A stretch of DNA of 64,000 bases from DAOUJI01 sp965237875 (GTDB taxonomy: Bacteria > Chloroflexota > Dehalococcoidia > Lucifugimonadales > JAGWBF01), in the NCBI GenBank assembly GCA_965237875.1, contig CBDEGP010000001.1, positions 1,085,251-1,149,250 of the forward strand, written 5' to 3'. Both the position numbers and the translations under genes were made by a program. Below the pieces are notes generated by a model. It ran no database searches and was not told where the DNA came from. It saw only the letters and a list, made by a program, of their open reading frames with translations. Below, in pieces: positions 24,781-32,878 of the stretch (position 1 is its first letter; each line of letters begins with the position of its first letter).

Positions 24781-25578
24781 TTGGCTGGTAAGGTCTCGCT
24801 GACAACCGAAGGCGCCGCGGCGGTGGTCACGTTGAACGCGCCGGAAGCGCGAAACGCCCTGACCAATGAGACCATCGACGAACTGTCGGACGCCCTGGCG
24901 GAATGTGGGTCCAGCGCTGTCCGCGCTGTGGTCCTGACCGGCGCAGGAAGCGCTTTCTGCTCAGGCGCCGACCTCAGGGAGTTCTACTCCTGGCTGGACC
25001 TGGGCGAGAAAGAGTTTTCGGCGAGGTTGTACGCCATCGCCGACCGGATACACACGAAGGTGGTCGAAAGCATTCGAAGCCTGCCCAAGCCGGTCATAGC
25101 GTCTGTGAACGGCGTCGCCGCCGGAGCCGGAGCTGCCATAGCGTTGGCGTGCGACTTCCGCATCGCCTCCGAGGACGCCCGGTTCTTCCTGGCGTTCGCC
25201 AACATCGGGGCCACAGCCGACAGCGGCTCCACCTACTACCTGCCCCGGCTGGTGGGTCAGGCAAAAGCGATGGAAATCTACCTGATGAAGCAGCCCATGA
25301 GCGCCCAAGCCTGTCTGGAAATGGGCCTGTTCAACCGGGTTGCGCCTGCGGACAAGCTGGCAGCGCACACGATGGAAATCGCCCATCAGCTTGCCTCCGG
25401 TCCGACCGCCGCGTATGGTCGGGTCAAGTCCCTCATGGACGGCTCGTGGACCTCCGACCTTGCCTCTCAACTGAAAGAAGAGGCAAAGATGTTGGGCGCC
25501 AGCGGCCTGACCCATGACTTCAAGGAGGGCATACGGGCGTTCATCGAGAAACGGGCGCCTGAATACGTGGGGGAATAG
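24781..25578 (+). CDS. Enoyl-CoA hydratase/isomerase, PaaG-like
   Basis: 265 residues from TTG at 24781, chosen because GGAGG lies 5 bases upstream and the duplicate at 23276 keeps the same site; an upstream ATG at 24745 overlaps the -10 region. Crotonase features: LTGAGSAFCSGADL (oxyanion hole), VNGVAAGAGAAIALACDFRIA, and FANIGATADSGSTYYLPRLVG. The Asp in the last motif and the Ala in place of the first catalytic Glu match PaaG-type isomerases rather than hydratases. It would act on an acyl-CoA in beta-oxidation or aromatic breakdown. The substrate is unknown. Confidence 0.87.
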   Translation: MAGKVSLTTEGAAAVVTLNAPEARNALTNETIDELSDALAECGSSAVRAVVLTGAGSAFCSGADLREFYSWLDLGEKEFSARLYAIADRIHTKVVESIRSLPKPVIASVNGVAAGAGAAIALACDFRIASEDARFFLAFANIGATADSGSTYYLPRLVGQAKAMEIYLMKQPMSAQACLEMGLFNRVAPADKLAAHTMEIAHQLASGPTAAYGRVKSLMDGSWTSDLASQLKEEAKMLGASGLTHDFKEGIRAFIEKRAPEYVGE

Positions 25579-25671
25579 AGGAGCGGAAGTGGCTCTTCTC
25601 CAGAGTCGGGGTTTTCGCAAATTTGGATGATGGCGTTGCTGAATCCGATGGTCGGATACGAGAATCGCAGT

Positions 25672-25717
25672 TTCTGGATTCCGGCCTCCGCCGGAATGAC
25701 GGTTGTGCAAAGGTCTC
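25672..25717. repeat. GGATTCCGGCC palindrome with GCAAAGGTCTC end
   Basis: GGATTCCGGCCTCCGCCGGAA folds on itself and is followed by GGTTGTGCAAAGGTCTC (25701-25717), the terminus also found at 9496 and 57210. Confidence 0.65.
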
Positions 25718-25763
25718 GTCAAGGTCGAGAGACCATAGCCCGAACAAATAAGGAGGAAGGAAA

Positions 25764-26708
25764 ATGGTAAAGGACTTCTACCACACCGGTTTCGTCGTGG
25801 CGGACTTGGATAAGTCCATGACATATTACAGGGACACCATGGGGCTTCAACTTCTCCGCCACGGAGAAAGCGAGACGGGGCCCGGCAGACCCAGCCCGCT
25901 GGGATTCGACCACACCCACCTGAAAGTGGCCTTTCTCAGCCTGGGCAATGGACACCACCTGGAACTGATTCAGTACATAGACCCCGAAAGCCCGGAGGAG
26001 GGCGGCTTCAGGCCCAACGACCAGGGCGCAACTCACGTGGCCTTTTTCACGAGGGACGTGGACGGGTATGCGGCGGACATGTCCCAGAAGGGCCTTACGT
26101 TCCCCGGCACGGTCAACCGCCGGACCGACGACAACGGCAAGGTGGTCCGCAAGGTCGTCTACTCTCAGGACCCCGACGGGAACTGGTTGGAGTTCATCGA
26201 GCCCATCATCGAGTGGGAAAAGGACCCTCCCCCCGAGGGAGGCCCACTGGTCTCGTTCTTCCACACGGGTTTCGTAGTGAAGGACATCGAGGAATCGGTG
26301 AAGTTCTACAAGGACAGCATGGGCCTCAACCTTGTGCGGCGCGTGGACAACGGACCGGCGACGGGCCTTAGTTCATCGGGCATCCAGGGGGCGCACTTAC
26401 TTGCGGCCTTCTTCAGCATCAGCGAAAACCACCCGGGCCACCAGATTGAGCTCATCCAGTACCTCTATCCGGAAGGTGACGACAAGCATCTGGACCGCCA
26501 CGTCCTGGGCGCGACCCACCTGTGCTTCTTCGTGGACGACATGGATGAGTTCTCCTCGTCAATGTCCGGGGGAGGACTCGATTTCCTCACGGACCCCGTA
26601 ACCCTGGAACGAGGTGAGATGGTCTTGAAGGTCGCCTATGCGCGGGACCCCGACGGGAACTGGCTGGAGTTCATACAGCACGTAAGCGGCCCGCTTCCCT
26701 CGTCCTAG
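25764..26708 (+). CDS. Two-domain VOC (glyoxalase/dioxygenase-like) protein
   Basis: 314 residues in two similar halves. The first starts FYHTGFVVADLDKSMTYYRD and the second (from ~165) FFHTGFVVKDIEESVKFYKD. Both end DPDGNWLEFI, the metal-Glu strand of the VOC fold, and both have a GATHVAF/GATHLCF metal-His segment. A fused pair makes one complete extradiol-type active-site set. It could be a ring-cleaving dioxygenase, but a lactoylglutathione-lyase-like or epimerase role is also possible. AAGGAGGAAGG precedes the ATG. Confidence 0.87.
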   Translation: MVKDFYHTGFVVADLDKSMTYYRDTMGLQLLRHGESETGPGRPSPLGFDHTHLKVAFLSLGNGHHLELIQYIDPESPEEGGFRPNDQGATHVAFFTRDVDGYAADMSQKGLTFPGTVNRRTDDNGKVVRKVVYSQDPDGNWLEFIEPIIEWEKDPPPEGGPLVSFFHTGFVVKDIEESVKFYKDSMGLNLVRRVDNGPATGLSSSGIQGAHLLAAFFSISENHPGHQIELIQYLYPEGDDKHLDRHVLGATHLCFFVDDMDEFSSSMSGGGLDFLTDPVTLERGEMVLKVAYARDPDGNWLEFIQHVSGPLPSS

Positions 26709-26709
26709 G

Positions 26710-29160
26710 CTAGTTAAGCTCGACCACCGTGACCGAGTCTGCACGGAGCTCCGGGTCCGGCCCGAAGGACTTGACCAGAGGGTGGCGGACCAGGAGCTCC
26801 CTTATAGCGGTGCGAAGGGCCCCGGAGCCCGTTCCGTGAAGTATGCGCACCGTGGACAGGCCCGCCAGCGTGGCGTCGTCCAGGAAGCCGTCAACACGGG
26901 ATGACGCCTCTTCGACTCGCATCCCTCGAAGGCTGATCTCCCTCTCGACCTTTGGCCGTTGCGGCCTCGAGTAACGGACGCTGGCCGGTGAGCCGGTCCT
27001 GGACTGCGCCGGCCTGTCCAGCTGATGCACCGGCAGCCGGGCCCGCATTGAGCCCAGCAGGACCTCAATGGTGTCCCCCTCGGGTGGGTTCAGCGTTTCC
27101 ACCGGCTGGGGCACGCCCTTGACGTACACCCGGTCGCCGGGTTTGAGTGAACCGATCCAATGACCCCTGGGTGTGGCCGGCGGCGCCCACCTGGGAGCTT
27201 CAAGCTCGGCCCGCACGTCTCCGATTATCTTCGAGGCCTCTTCAAACTCAGGGACAGGTTCGGGTTCCGCCCCGGTCTGTTCGGATGTTGCGGGAACGGA
27301 AGGCGGAGGATGGACGAGCCGTCTCTCCAATGCCCTCTCCACTCCGCGCAGCTTGGAAGCGACCTCGTCGACCTGCCGCCTCAGGCGGAAGCGGGCCTCT
27401 TCCAGCATCACTGCCTCGCGGTTCTGGAGATTGGTGAGCTTCTCGTCCAGTTGGGCCTGCTTCTCTGTCGCCTCGCGGAGAGCTTTGTCGGCGTCGTTGG
27501 ACAGTTGGGCCGCCAGCCTCCGCTCCTCATGCAACTCCTTCAGTATACCTTCCGTCTCACGATGGACGGGAGCCAGGAAACTCCTGGCTTGCTCTACGGT
27601 TGCGTCCTCCAGGCCCAGGCGTGAGGCGATTGCCAGGGCGTAGCTGCTTCCCGGAAGTCCCACGGTCAGCTTATAGGTTGGGGCCAGGGTTTGCGGGTCC
27701 AGTTCCACCGAGGCGTTGGCCATCCCATCGTGCTCCTGGACGAAGGCGGCCACGTCCCTCTGGTGGGTGGTGGCTGCAACCCTTGCTCCTTTGTCGAAGA
27801 AGCTGAGCAGAATGGCTTTCGCAAGAGCGGCGCCCTCTTCGGGATCGGTGCTCGATCCCAGCTCGTCGATAAGCACAAGAGAACTGGGCGTCGCCTGCTC
27901 CATGATGGACTTGAGGTTGGTTATGTGCGAGCTGAAAGTGGACAGCGAACGTTGGATGCTCTGCTGGTCGCCGATGTCCACGAACACGCGGTCGAACATG
28001 CTTGTCTGCGCCTCTTTGGCCGGGACCTGAAGTCCCGCCTGGGCCATGAGCGCCAGCAGCCCCATGGTCTTCAGGGCCACCGTCTTGCCTCCGGCGTTGG
28101 GGCCCGTAATAAGCAGGAGGGACCAGGGGTCTCCCAAGTGGACGTTCAGAGGCACGACCTCACCCTCGAGGAGTGGATGTCGTGCATCCACCAGTTTTAG
28201 TCGATGAGGAACGCCGTGCCCGGAGGCGGCCAGGGTCACCTGCACACCGTTCAGCCGGATGGCGTAGCGACCCTTGGCCAGGGCCAGGTCCAGCCGCGCC
28301 AGGAGGTCCGAGGCAAGTTGTATGTCGTCCGCGCGGTACTCCACCTGGACGGATAGCGTCCTCAGAATCCTCTCTTCCTCCCGCTCCTGGGCCAGCTGGA
28401 ACTCCCGCCATTGGTTGCCCAGGGGCACCGACGCCATCGGTTCCATGAACAGGGTGGCGCCGCTGTCGGATACATCGTGGACGATGCCGTTCAAGCGGTG
28501 TTTCATCTCGGTCTTGACCAGCAGGACCATCCTGTTGTTGCGCTGAGTGATGATGGGTTCCTGAAGGATTCCCTGGCGTTCCAGCCGCCGTTTCGCACGC
28601 TCCATGGAGTCCATCAGCCGACGGTGTGCGGCCCTGGTCTGCTGCCGCAGCTCTCCCAGTAATGGGCTGGCGCCGTCCAGGACCTCGCCCAATGTGCCAA
28701 CCGTTTTGGCGATGTCCCGCTCGAGGTCCTCCATCACGGGCATCTCTTGGGTCATGGTGCGGAGCCGAGGGACGTCATGCTGCCTGTGGAGACTGTACCG
28801 CGCCTGGCGCGCAGCCCGAAGAGTCGCGCCCAGGTCCCTTAGCTCTGCCCCTGATAGGACTCCGCCGAGGGCAGCGCGCTCCAAAGCCTGTCCCACGTCG
28901 ACGGCGCCGGAGAGGTCGGGTTCCGACCCCCGCTCCAGCAATAGCCGGGCCTCGGAAGTCTCCTCCTGGCGCATGGAGACGACCATCGGGTCGGACGAGG
29001 GCAACAGGGACAGGGCAAGGACCCGGGCCGGGTCGAAGGTCGTGCAGTCGGCAAGCCGCCGGAGTATCAGCGGGAATTCCAGGAGCTCCAGGGCCGGGTC
29101 GTCGGCGCCGGGCCCGTTGGTGGCGGGGAGGCTGTCGGAGTTGGAGGCGACGTCGGTCAA
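26710..29160 (-). CDS. mutS2: Endonuclease MutS2
   Basis: 816 residues, normal for MutS2. The N-terminal core and clamp regions are followed by the ATPase: Walker A LLITGPNAGGKTVALKTMG, then STFSSHITNLKSIM, Walker B LVLIDELGSSTDPEEGAAL and the STTH-type switch AATTHQRDVA. A long coiled coil (~530-620) leads to a C-terminal Smr domain with LRGMRVEEA and ILHGTGSGALR. It lacks a mismatch domain. Known roles are suppression of recombination or rescue of collided ribosomes. The start overlaps the preceding gene by four bases (ATGA type). Confidence 0.93.
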   Translation of the reverse strand: MTDVASNSDSLPATNGPGADDPALELLEFPLILRRLADCTTFDPARVLALSLLPSSDPMVVSMRQEETSEARLLLERGSEPDLSGAVDVGQALERAALGGVLSGAELRDLGATLRAARQARYSLHRQHDVPRLRTMTQEMPVMEDLERDIAKTVGTLGEVLDGASPLLGELRQQTRAAHRRLMDSMERAKRRLERQGILQEPIITQRNNRMVLLVKTEMKHRLNGIVHDVSDSGATLFMEPMASVPLGNQWREFQLAQEREEERILRTLSVQVEYRADDIQLASDLLARLDLALAKGRYAIRLNGVQVTLAASGHGVPHRLKLVDARHPLLEGEVVPLNVHLGDPWSLLLITGPNAGGKTVALKTMGLLALMAQAGLQVPAKEAQTSMFDRVFVDIGDQQSIQRSLSTFSSHITNLKSIMEQATPSSLVLIDELGSSTDPEEGAALAKAILLSFFDKGARVAATTHQRDVAAFVQEHDGMANASVELDPQTLAPTYKLTVGLPGSSYALAIASRLGLEDATVEQARSFLAPVHRETEGILKELHEERRLAAQLSNDADKALREATEKQAQLDEKLTNLQNREAVMLEEARFRLRRQVDEVASKLRGVERALERRLVHPPPSVPATSEQTGAEPEPVPEFEEASKIIGDVRAELEAPRWAPPATPRGHWIGSLKPGDRVYVKGVPQPVETLNPPEGDTIEVLLGSMRARLPVHQLDRPAQSRTGSPASVRYSRPQRPKVEREISLRGMRVEEASSRVDGFLDDATLAGLSTVRILHGTGSGALRTAIRELLVRHPLVKSFGPDPELRADSVTVVELN

Positions 29161-29588
29161 GGCACTCCTAACGCATAGTCGGCGTGGCGGACGGTAAACT
29201 CAAGCCTGGACCTTGAGGGGTCGTATTCCATATACCAGTGGTTGATGACATCCCGTCCCAGCAGGGACGGGAGTCCCCGATTCCGTTCGTGCGGCTCTGC
29301 AACCAGCAGATCGACCGAATAGAATATCGTCTGGGGCGTATCCGCAAAAGAGAGGATGGCCGCTTCTCGGAAGTACGGTGAGCTGCCGCCTACGCCCCTG
29401 AAGGTCTGTCTGTCCCTAAGTTGACTGAAGGGAACGTGGGCTTTTTCCGCATCCAACGGATGCAGACACGTACTGTCCGCCCCTGTGTCGAGCAAGAAAA
29501 GCGTCTCTACACTGACTTGGAAGCGTGGAAAATTGACTATACCTTTAACGTAGGGCCTTCCTCGTTTGTCGAACCTGCCGACGATCAT
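29157..29588 (-). CDS. Retropepsin-like aspartic protease domain protein
   Basis: 143 residues. The catalytic motif FLLDTGADSTCLHP is at ~30-44, in the D-T-G-A-D form of retropepsins. The rest matches the single-domain fold with a LLGRDVINHW segment near residue 110, equivalent to the second conserved strand. It would need to dimerise to be active. It lies between a DUF5678-like gene and mutS2, each overlapping by four bases, so the three are one operon. Substrate unknown. Confidence 0.8.
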   Translation of the reverse strand: MIVGRFDKRGRPYVKGIVNFPRFQVSVETLFLLDTGADSTCLHPLDAEKAHVPFSQLRDRQTFRGVGGSSPYFREAAILSFADTPQTIFYSVDLLVAEPHERNRGLPSLLGRDVINHWYMEYDPSRSRLEFTVRHADYALGVP

Positions 29589-29896
29589 AAAATCAGCACA
29601 GGAGGGTCGGAATCCAGGAACTCAATCACGACCTCTCCGGCGCGTATCCCCTGATTCTCCACTTTCTCGATGACTTCGTCTGAGGAATCGCCTATGACCA
29701 GCACGCCATCCTTTCCCATCGCCACCCACTTATCGGGGTGTTTCTCCGTCAAGGACTCCCGTTCGTTCATCATGCGGTCTATGGTCCTCTGGAACTGTTC
29801 CATCCTTTCCTGCAAGGCAGCAACCCCGCCCATCTCTTCAATCATCGCACAGGTGTCTTCGATGAGTTGTTTCTTCACGCTCGGCGTCAAAGCCAC
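29585..29896 (-). CDS. DUF5678-like protein
   Basis: 103 residues. Residues ~1-50 are helical (LIEDTCAMIEEMGGVAALQERM); residues ~55-103 have HPDKWVAMGKDGVLVIGDS, the DUF5678-like signature, and end in hydrophobic VLIL. It overlaps the retropepsin-like gene by four bases. The function of this domain is not established; it commonly sits beside retropepsin-like genes, which suggests a partner or substrate role (inference). Confidence 0.65.
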   Translation of the reverse strand: MALTPSVKKQLIEDTCAMIEEMGGVAALQERMEQFQRTIDRMMNERESLTEKHPDKWVAMGKDGVLVIGDSSDEVIEKVENQGIRAGEVVIEFLDSDPPVLIL

Positions 29897-30080
29897 GTTC
29901 AGCCTCCGGCCCCTTAGTCCAATGCTAAAAGTGTATCACATGCCTGTCGTCGATATCGCCGGAAGCATGGCCAGGCGTCTCCCGACGATGCGGCAGCTAT
30001 GGGGTCCGTCAAAGTGAACCGGCCTAATTGCTCAACTATACATGGCCATATACAGGACATGCCGCATGAGGCTTGCAGTA

Positions 30081-30135
30081 TTGTCATAATCATTGATATT
30101 CTCTATATAGTAAGGAGAACATCTATACTGTAAGG
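30081..30135 (+). promoter_or_regulatory. VapBC promoter with repeated operator-like motif
   Basis: TTGTCA (30081-30086), a 17-bp spacer, TATATA (30104-30109). TATAGTAAGG (30106-30115) and TATACTGTAAGG (30124-30135) form a direct repeat over and just after the -10, where an AbrB-type antitoxin would bind to repress itself. Confidence 0.55.
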
Positions 30136-30151
30136 CAGAAGGCAGTTTCTC

Positions 30152-30385
30152 ATGATTGAGTCAGGCGTTACTGCGAAGGGGCAGACCACGTTGCCCAAGG
30201 CCGTGCGGGAAGCCCTCTCCGTGGAGGCCGGGGACCGGGTGCGGTACATCATACAAGACGGTGAAGTCCGGATAATGCCGGTGCGCCCCATCGGTCGGCT
30301 GTTTGGAATGCTGTGGCATGACGGTCCGGCTGTGACGTTGGAAGACATGGAACGCGCCATCGTGGATGGAATGTGCGGCACGTGA
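30152..30385 (+). CDS. vapB: AbrB/MazE-fold antitoxin of a VapBC pair
   Basis: 77 residues. Residues 5-45 have the swapped-hairpin AbrB signature (VTAKGQTTLPKAVREAL, then GDRVRYI, and VRIMPV). The C-terminal ~25 residues (VTLEDMERAIVDGM) form the toxin-binding helix. It overlaps the toxin start by 4 to 13 bases. It would neutralise the PIN toxin and bind the repeat upstream to control the operon. Confidence 0.9.
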   Translation: MIESGVTAKGQTTLPKAVREALSVEAGDRVRYIIQDGEVRIMPVRPIGRLFGMLWHDGPAVTLEDMERAIVDGMCGT

Positions 30386-30789
30386 TAGCCGTCGATACCA
30401 ACGTGCTCGTCCGCTATCTGGTCGCAGACGACGCCGAGCAGGCGGAAGCGGCCAGGGCGCTGCTGGAGGGGTTGACGCCCGAGCGTCCGGGCTTCATCTG
30501 CCGAGAGGTTGCGATGGAGGCGGTCTGGGTGTTGGAGCGGGCTTACCGATTCACGCGTGTCCAGATTGCGGAAGCGCTGGTGGAACTGGTTTCCACGGAC
30601 AGCCTTGTCGTGGAGGCTGCGGACGACGTTGCCAGCGCAGCCTTTCGCTATCGCCAAGGCGGCGCTGGCTTCGCCGACAGGATGATTCTCGCAGGAGCCC
30701 AACGGGCCGGATACGGCCCCCTATACACCTTTGATCGAACTCTTGCCAGGGTGGAAGGTGTGGCTTTGCTGGGGATGGAGCAGGAGTGA
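30373..30789 (+). CDS. vapC: PIN-domain ribonuclease toxin (VapC)
   Basis: 138 residues from GTG at 30373 (or GTG at 30382, in a GTGA overlap with the antitoxin stop). PIN-domain acids: AVDTNVLVRYLVADD (Asp), the Glu of CREVAMEAVWVLE, and FADRMILAGAQRAG (Asp). The final motif YTFDRTLAR holds the last Asp. It would cleave specific RNA when antitoxin is lost. Its 3' end abuts an unrelated helicase remnant at 30783-30868. Confidence 0.9.
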   Translation: MRHVIAVDTNVLVRYLVADDAEQAEAARALLEGLTPERPGFICREVAMEAVWVLERAYRFTRVQIAEALVELVSTDSLVVEAADDVASAAFRYRQGGAGFADRMILAGAQRAGYGPLYTFDRTLARVEGVALLGMEQE

Positions 30790-30868
30790 CTCTGGCGTTT
30801 GGAGCGCCGGCAAGCGTGCTGTGTATTTGGTCCAACAAATCTTGTTGGTAGTCCCGGAGTTCTATCAT
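30783..30868 (-). pseudogene. N-terminal remnant of a DEAD/DEAH helicase
   Basis: Reading the minus strand from the ATG at 30868 gives MIELRDYQQDLLDQIHSTLA then GAPNARV. This is the Q-motif-like start of superfamily 2 helicases (ELRxYQQDLLDxI), whose next residues would be the P-loop. Instead the sequence runs into the vapC 3' end and turns to nonsense. No helicase body follows in any frame. It appears to be a gene truncated by insertion of the VapBC pair, or by a deletion. Confidence 0.55.
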
Positions 30869-30939
30869 TGGCTGCTACCGTCTTCCCTCGGCGTGTGTTG
30901 GACTGCTCAGGTGACGATTGAGTGAAGTCCAGTCGCCTC

Positions 30940-31170
30940 CTAGGCTGGCGAGGCTTCGTCGTCCATGCCGTCCGGGAAGAGGACCTTTGGGTCCGACTCG
31001 TAGACGAGTTTGCCGTCCCTCCATATCGCCACGGATCCGCTGACCTCCAGCGCCCGGCGGCGTGCCTTGACGGCGGCCCTGTGCAGAGCAGCCATCGCCC
31101 CGGCGTTGTCGTCATTGATGTGTTGTGGGCGCCCCGGAGCCTCTGGGTCTTTTGGGTTATCTTCAGTCAT
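30940..31170 (-). CDS. Small protein coupled to a zeta-toxin-like kinase gene (putative antitoxin)
   Basis: 76 residues, GGAGG 9 bases before the ATG at 31170; it overlaps the end of the kinase frame by 8 bases. Residues ~27-58 (MAALHRAAVKARRRALEVSG, then VAIWRDGKLVYE) look like the small partner protein often found beside zeta-toxin-like kinases; the tail is acidic. A role as antitoxin is inference from position. Confidence 0.6.
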   Translation of the reverse strand: MTEDNPKDPEAPGRPQHINDDNAGAMAALHRAAVKARRRALEVSGSVAIWRDGKLVYESDPKVLFPDGMDDEASPA

Positions 31171-31815
31171 CGTTGGTTCCTCCTGACTGGAGCACGGGCG
31201 TTGTTCCCAGGTTGTTGTAAACAGCCCATTCGTCGACTAGGCTTCGATAGACCAACTCGAAATTGCGGAGGCCCGCGTGAAATCGGCGGCGAACCGTCTC
31301 TTCAGGCAGTCGTGCCCGCCCTCCAACGCCCGCTGCCTGACACGTGCGAGAGCGACTTCCGGAGTCGGCAATTTCAAGAAGTACAATTTTACCCAATATC
31401 CCATCCCTCGCCAGACCGGTATCTTGCGAGCAAATCCGCGCCCGCTCAAGGTGGTCTCAAAAGCGAAACTTTCGCCGTTCCGCACGTAGTCGTCAATCAT
31501 GCTCAACATCAGCCTCGCCGCCCGAAGCGCAGCCTCGTGTGGGCGAAAAGGATTCAACCCAGCCGCCACGAGGTCTGCGTTGACAAAAGTTGGGCAGTCC
31601 GCTTCCCTACGTAGAAACTCTGTGGCGAACGTCGTCTTTCCGGCGCCGTTAGGTCCTGCGACGATGAGAATTCGCTTGTCCCTCAAAGTGTTCTTCAGTC
31701 CCCAGCCACTGTCCGTGTAATCTGTGATGAAACGAAGTAAGGGCTTGTATCGGTGCAGACCGTTACAGCTTTGGCCTTGCCGCGAATCATCAGACAGACT
31801 TCCCAGTTGCTTCAC
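31163..31815 (-). pseudogene. Zeta-toxin-like kinase, frameshifted
   Basis: The first frame (from 31815) has the P-loop IVAGPNGAGKTTFATEFL, the substrate-lid segment FAFETTLSGRGFARKIP and ends normally in VALARVRQRALEGGHD. The rest of the family sequence, PEETVRRRFHAGLRNFELVY, is in the other frame (to 31163). One missing base near 31307-31310 accounts for the break. Repairing it gives about 190-215 residues, the usual size. Intact members phosphorylate UDP-sugars or related targets and are toxins of TA pairs. Either an inactivated toxin or a sequencing error. The true start may be a TTG before the RDKRIL segment. Confidence 0.72.
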
Positions 31816-31950
31816 GGCTGAAGACTTGCTGGACGCACCGCGCTAGTTTCAAGACAGGAACGATGGGGTCATTATACAGGATACGGAATCCACGGTATCC
31901 GCAACGCCAGAGCGGACGAACGCCTCCCGAGAGATCGGCTGTTGGACCGG

Positions 31951-32706
31951 CTACCCCCGGAACACACGGCTCTCCCATATCTGGGGGGCGAGCTTGTCCA
32001 GGGCGGCCTTGTTGGGTTCCCGCACGTTGAGAGTCCTGCCTACGATGCGGGATGACATCCCCTCCAGATAGGGGCAGCGTTTCAAGAAACCGTCCAGCGT
32101 GTGGCTCTCTCCGCCCAGGAATAGGAAATCCAGCGCTGCCTCATACGGGCCCAACTGCTGCTTGGCAACGTCGCAAGCCTTCCCGTATATCTCCTGAATC
32201 TGCTTGTCCCTGATGCGGGAGTACCTGAGCTGGGACGTTCCTCCGGCGCTGTGCCTGCTCTTGACGTACCGGCTGCCGACTTTGGAGGAGACCAGCTTCT
32301 CTCCTTGGTAGACTCCAACCGCGTACTTGCCCAGCCGCAGCAGCGCCGCCCCTATGACGTAGTCCCTTCCCAAGAGTTCCCGTAACGGCCCGAACTCCCG
32401 GCCTTGGAAGAGGCTTTCCTCACGGAGAGGGAACGGAGGAAGGACTACGGCGGCAAAACCTTCCCATAAGAAAGCGACGACGCCGGTGGGGGACCTGTCA
32501 AACCGGCCGGCGAAATCGTTGACCCACTGTGGTACCTGAGTGGGGTCAACCTTTTTTAGCAGAGCGCTGAAACCTCCCGCGCGGGCATATAGGGTCACCT
32601 CCGACGCGGGGAGGTCGCGCTCCATCTCGTCCAGCAAGGCGAGAAGCTGACGCCTTCCCATCAGCCGCTCAGAACGGGGCAATTCTGTGTCGGTATTTAA
32701 GGGCAT
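31951..32706 (-). CDS. Vms1/eRF1-like release factor, acVLRF1 family
   Basis: 251 residues. The central segment VGSRYVKSRHSAGGTSQLRY, followed by RIRDKQIQEIYGKA, is the eRF1-like catalytic loop and helix of the Vms1 branch; the family known as acVLRF1 occurs in Actinobacteria and Chloroflexi. The N-terminal ~100 residues form the small alpha/beta region found in that family. These proteins cut peptidyl-tRNA on stalled, split ribosomes. In place of GGQ the loop reads GGTSQ, so the Gln position is shifted, as in Vms1-type factors. Identification is from memory of the family. Confidence 0.68.
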   Translation of the reverse strand: MPLNTDTELPRSERLMGRRQLLALLDEMERDLPASEVTLYARAGGFSALLKKVDPTQVPQWVNDFAGRFDRSPTGVVAFLWEGFAAVVLPPFPLREESLFQGREFGPLRELLGRDYVIGAALLRLGKYAVGVYQGEKLVSSKVGSRYVKSRHSAGGTSQLRYSRIRDKQIQEIYGKACDVAKQQLGPYEAALDFLFLGGESHTLDGFLKRCPYLEGMSSRIVGRTLNVREPNKAALDKLAPQIWESRVFRG

Positions 32707-32820
32707 GACGTTAAGGCCGCCGCTCCTCTCTCCACTAACTCCGGGGCTTTGAGGCCAGATTAGGTTCGATGCGAGCGGGGTGTCAAGAAGCCGCCGCCAT
32801 CCGGGATTCCGGCCCCATGC

Positions 32821-32826
32821 TATAAT
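32821..32826 (+). promoter_or_regulatory. -10 element of metH
   Basis: Perfect TATAAT 53 bases before the metH ATG. No B12-box-like cobalamin riboswitch is visible in the 172-bp gap. Confidence 0.5.
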
Positions 32827-32878
32827 CGACTAGGAATCAACTCTATCTACCAACCCCACACCGCATTCGGAGGCCCCC

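Noticed and set aside
25579..25763. Small gene between the PaaG-like and VOC genes
   Set aside because: The reading frames there are made of repeat sequence and end irregularly.
32707..32878. Cobalamin riboswitch upstream of metH
   Set aside because: The gap is only 172 bp and shows no B12-box-like conserved bases; just a TATAAT.
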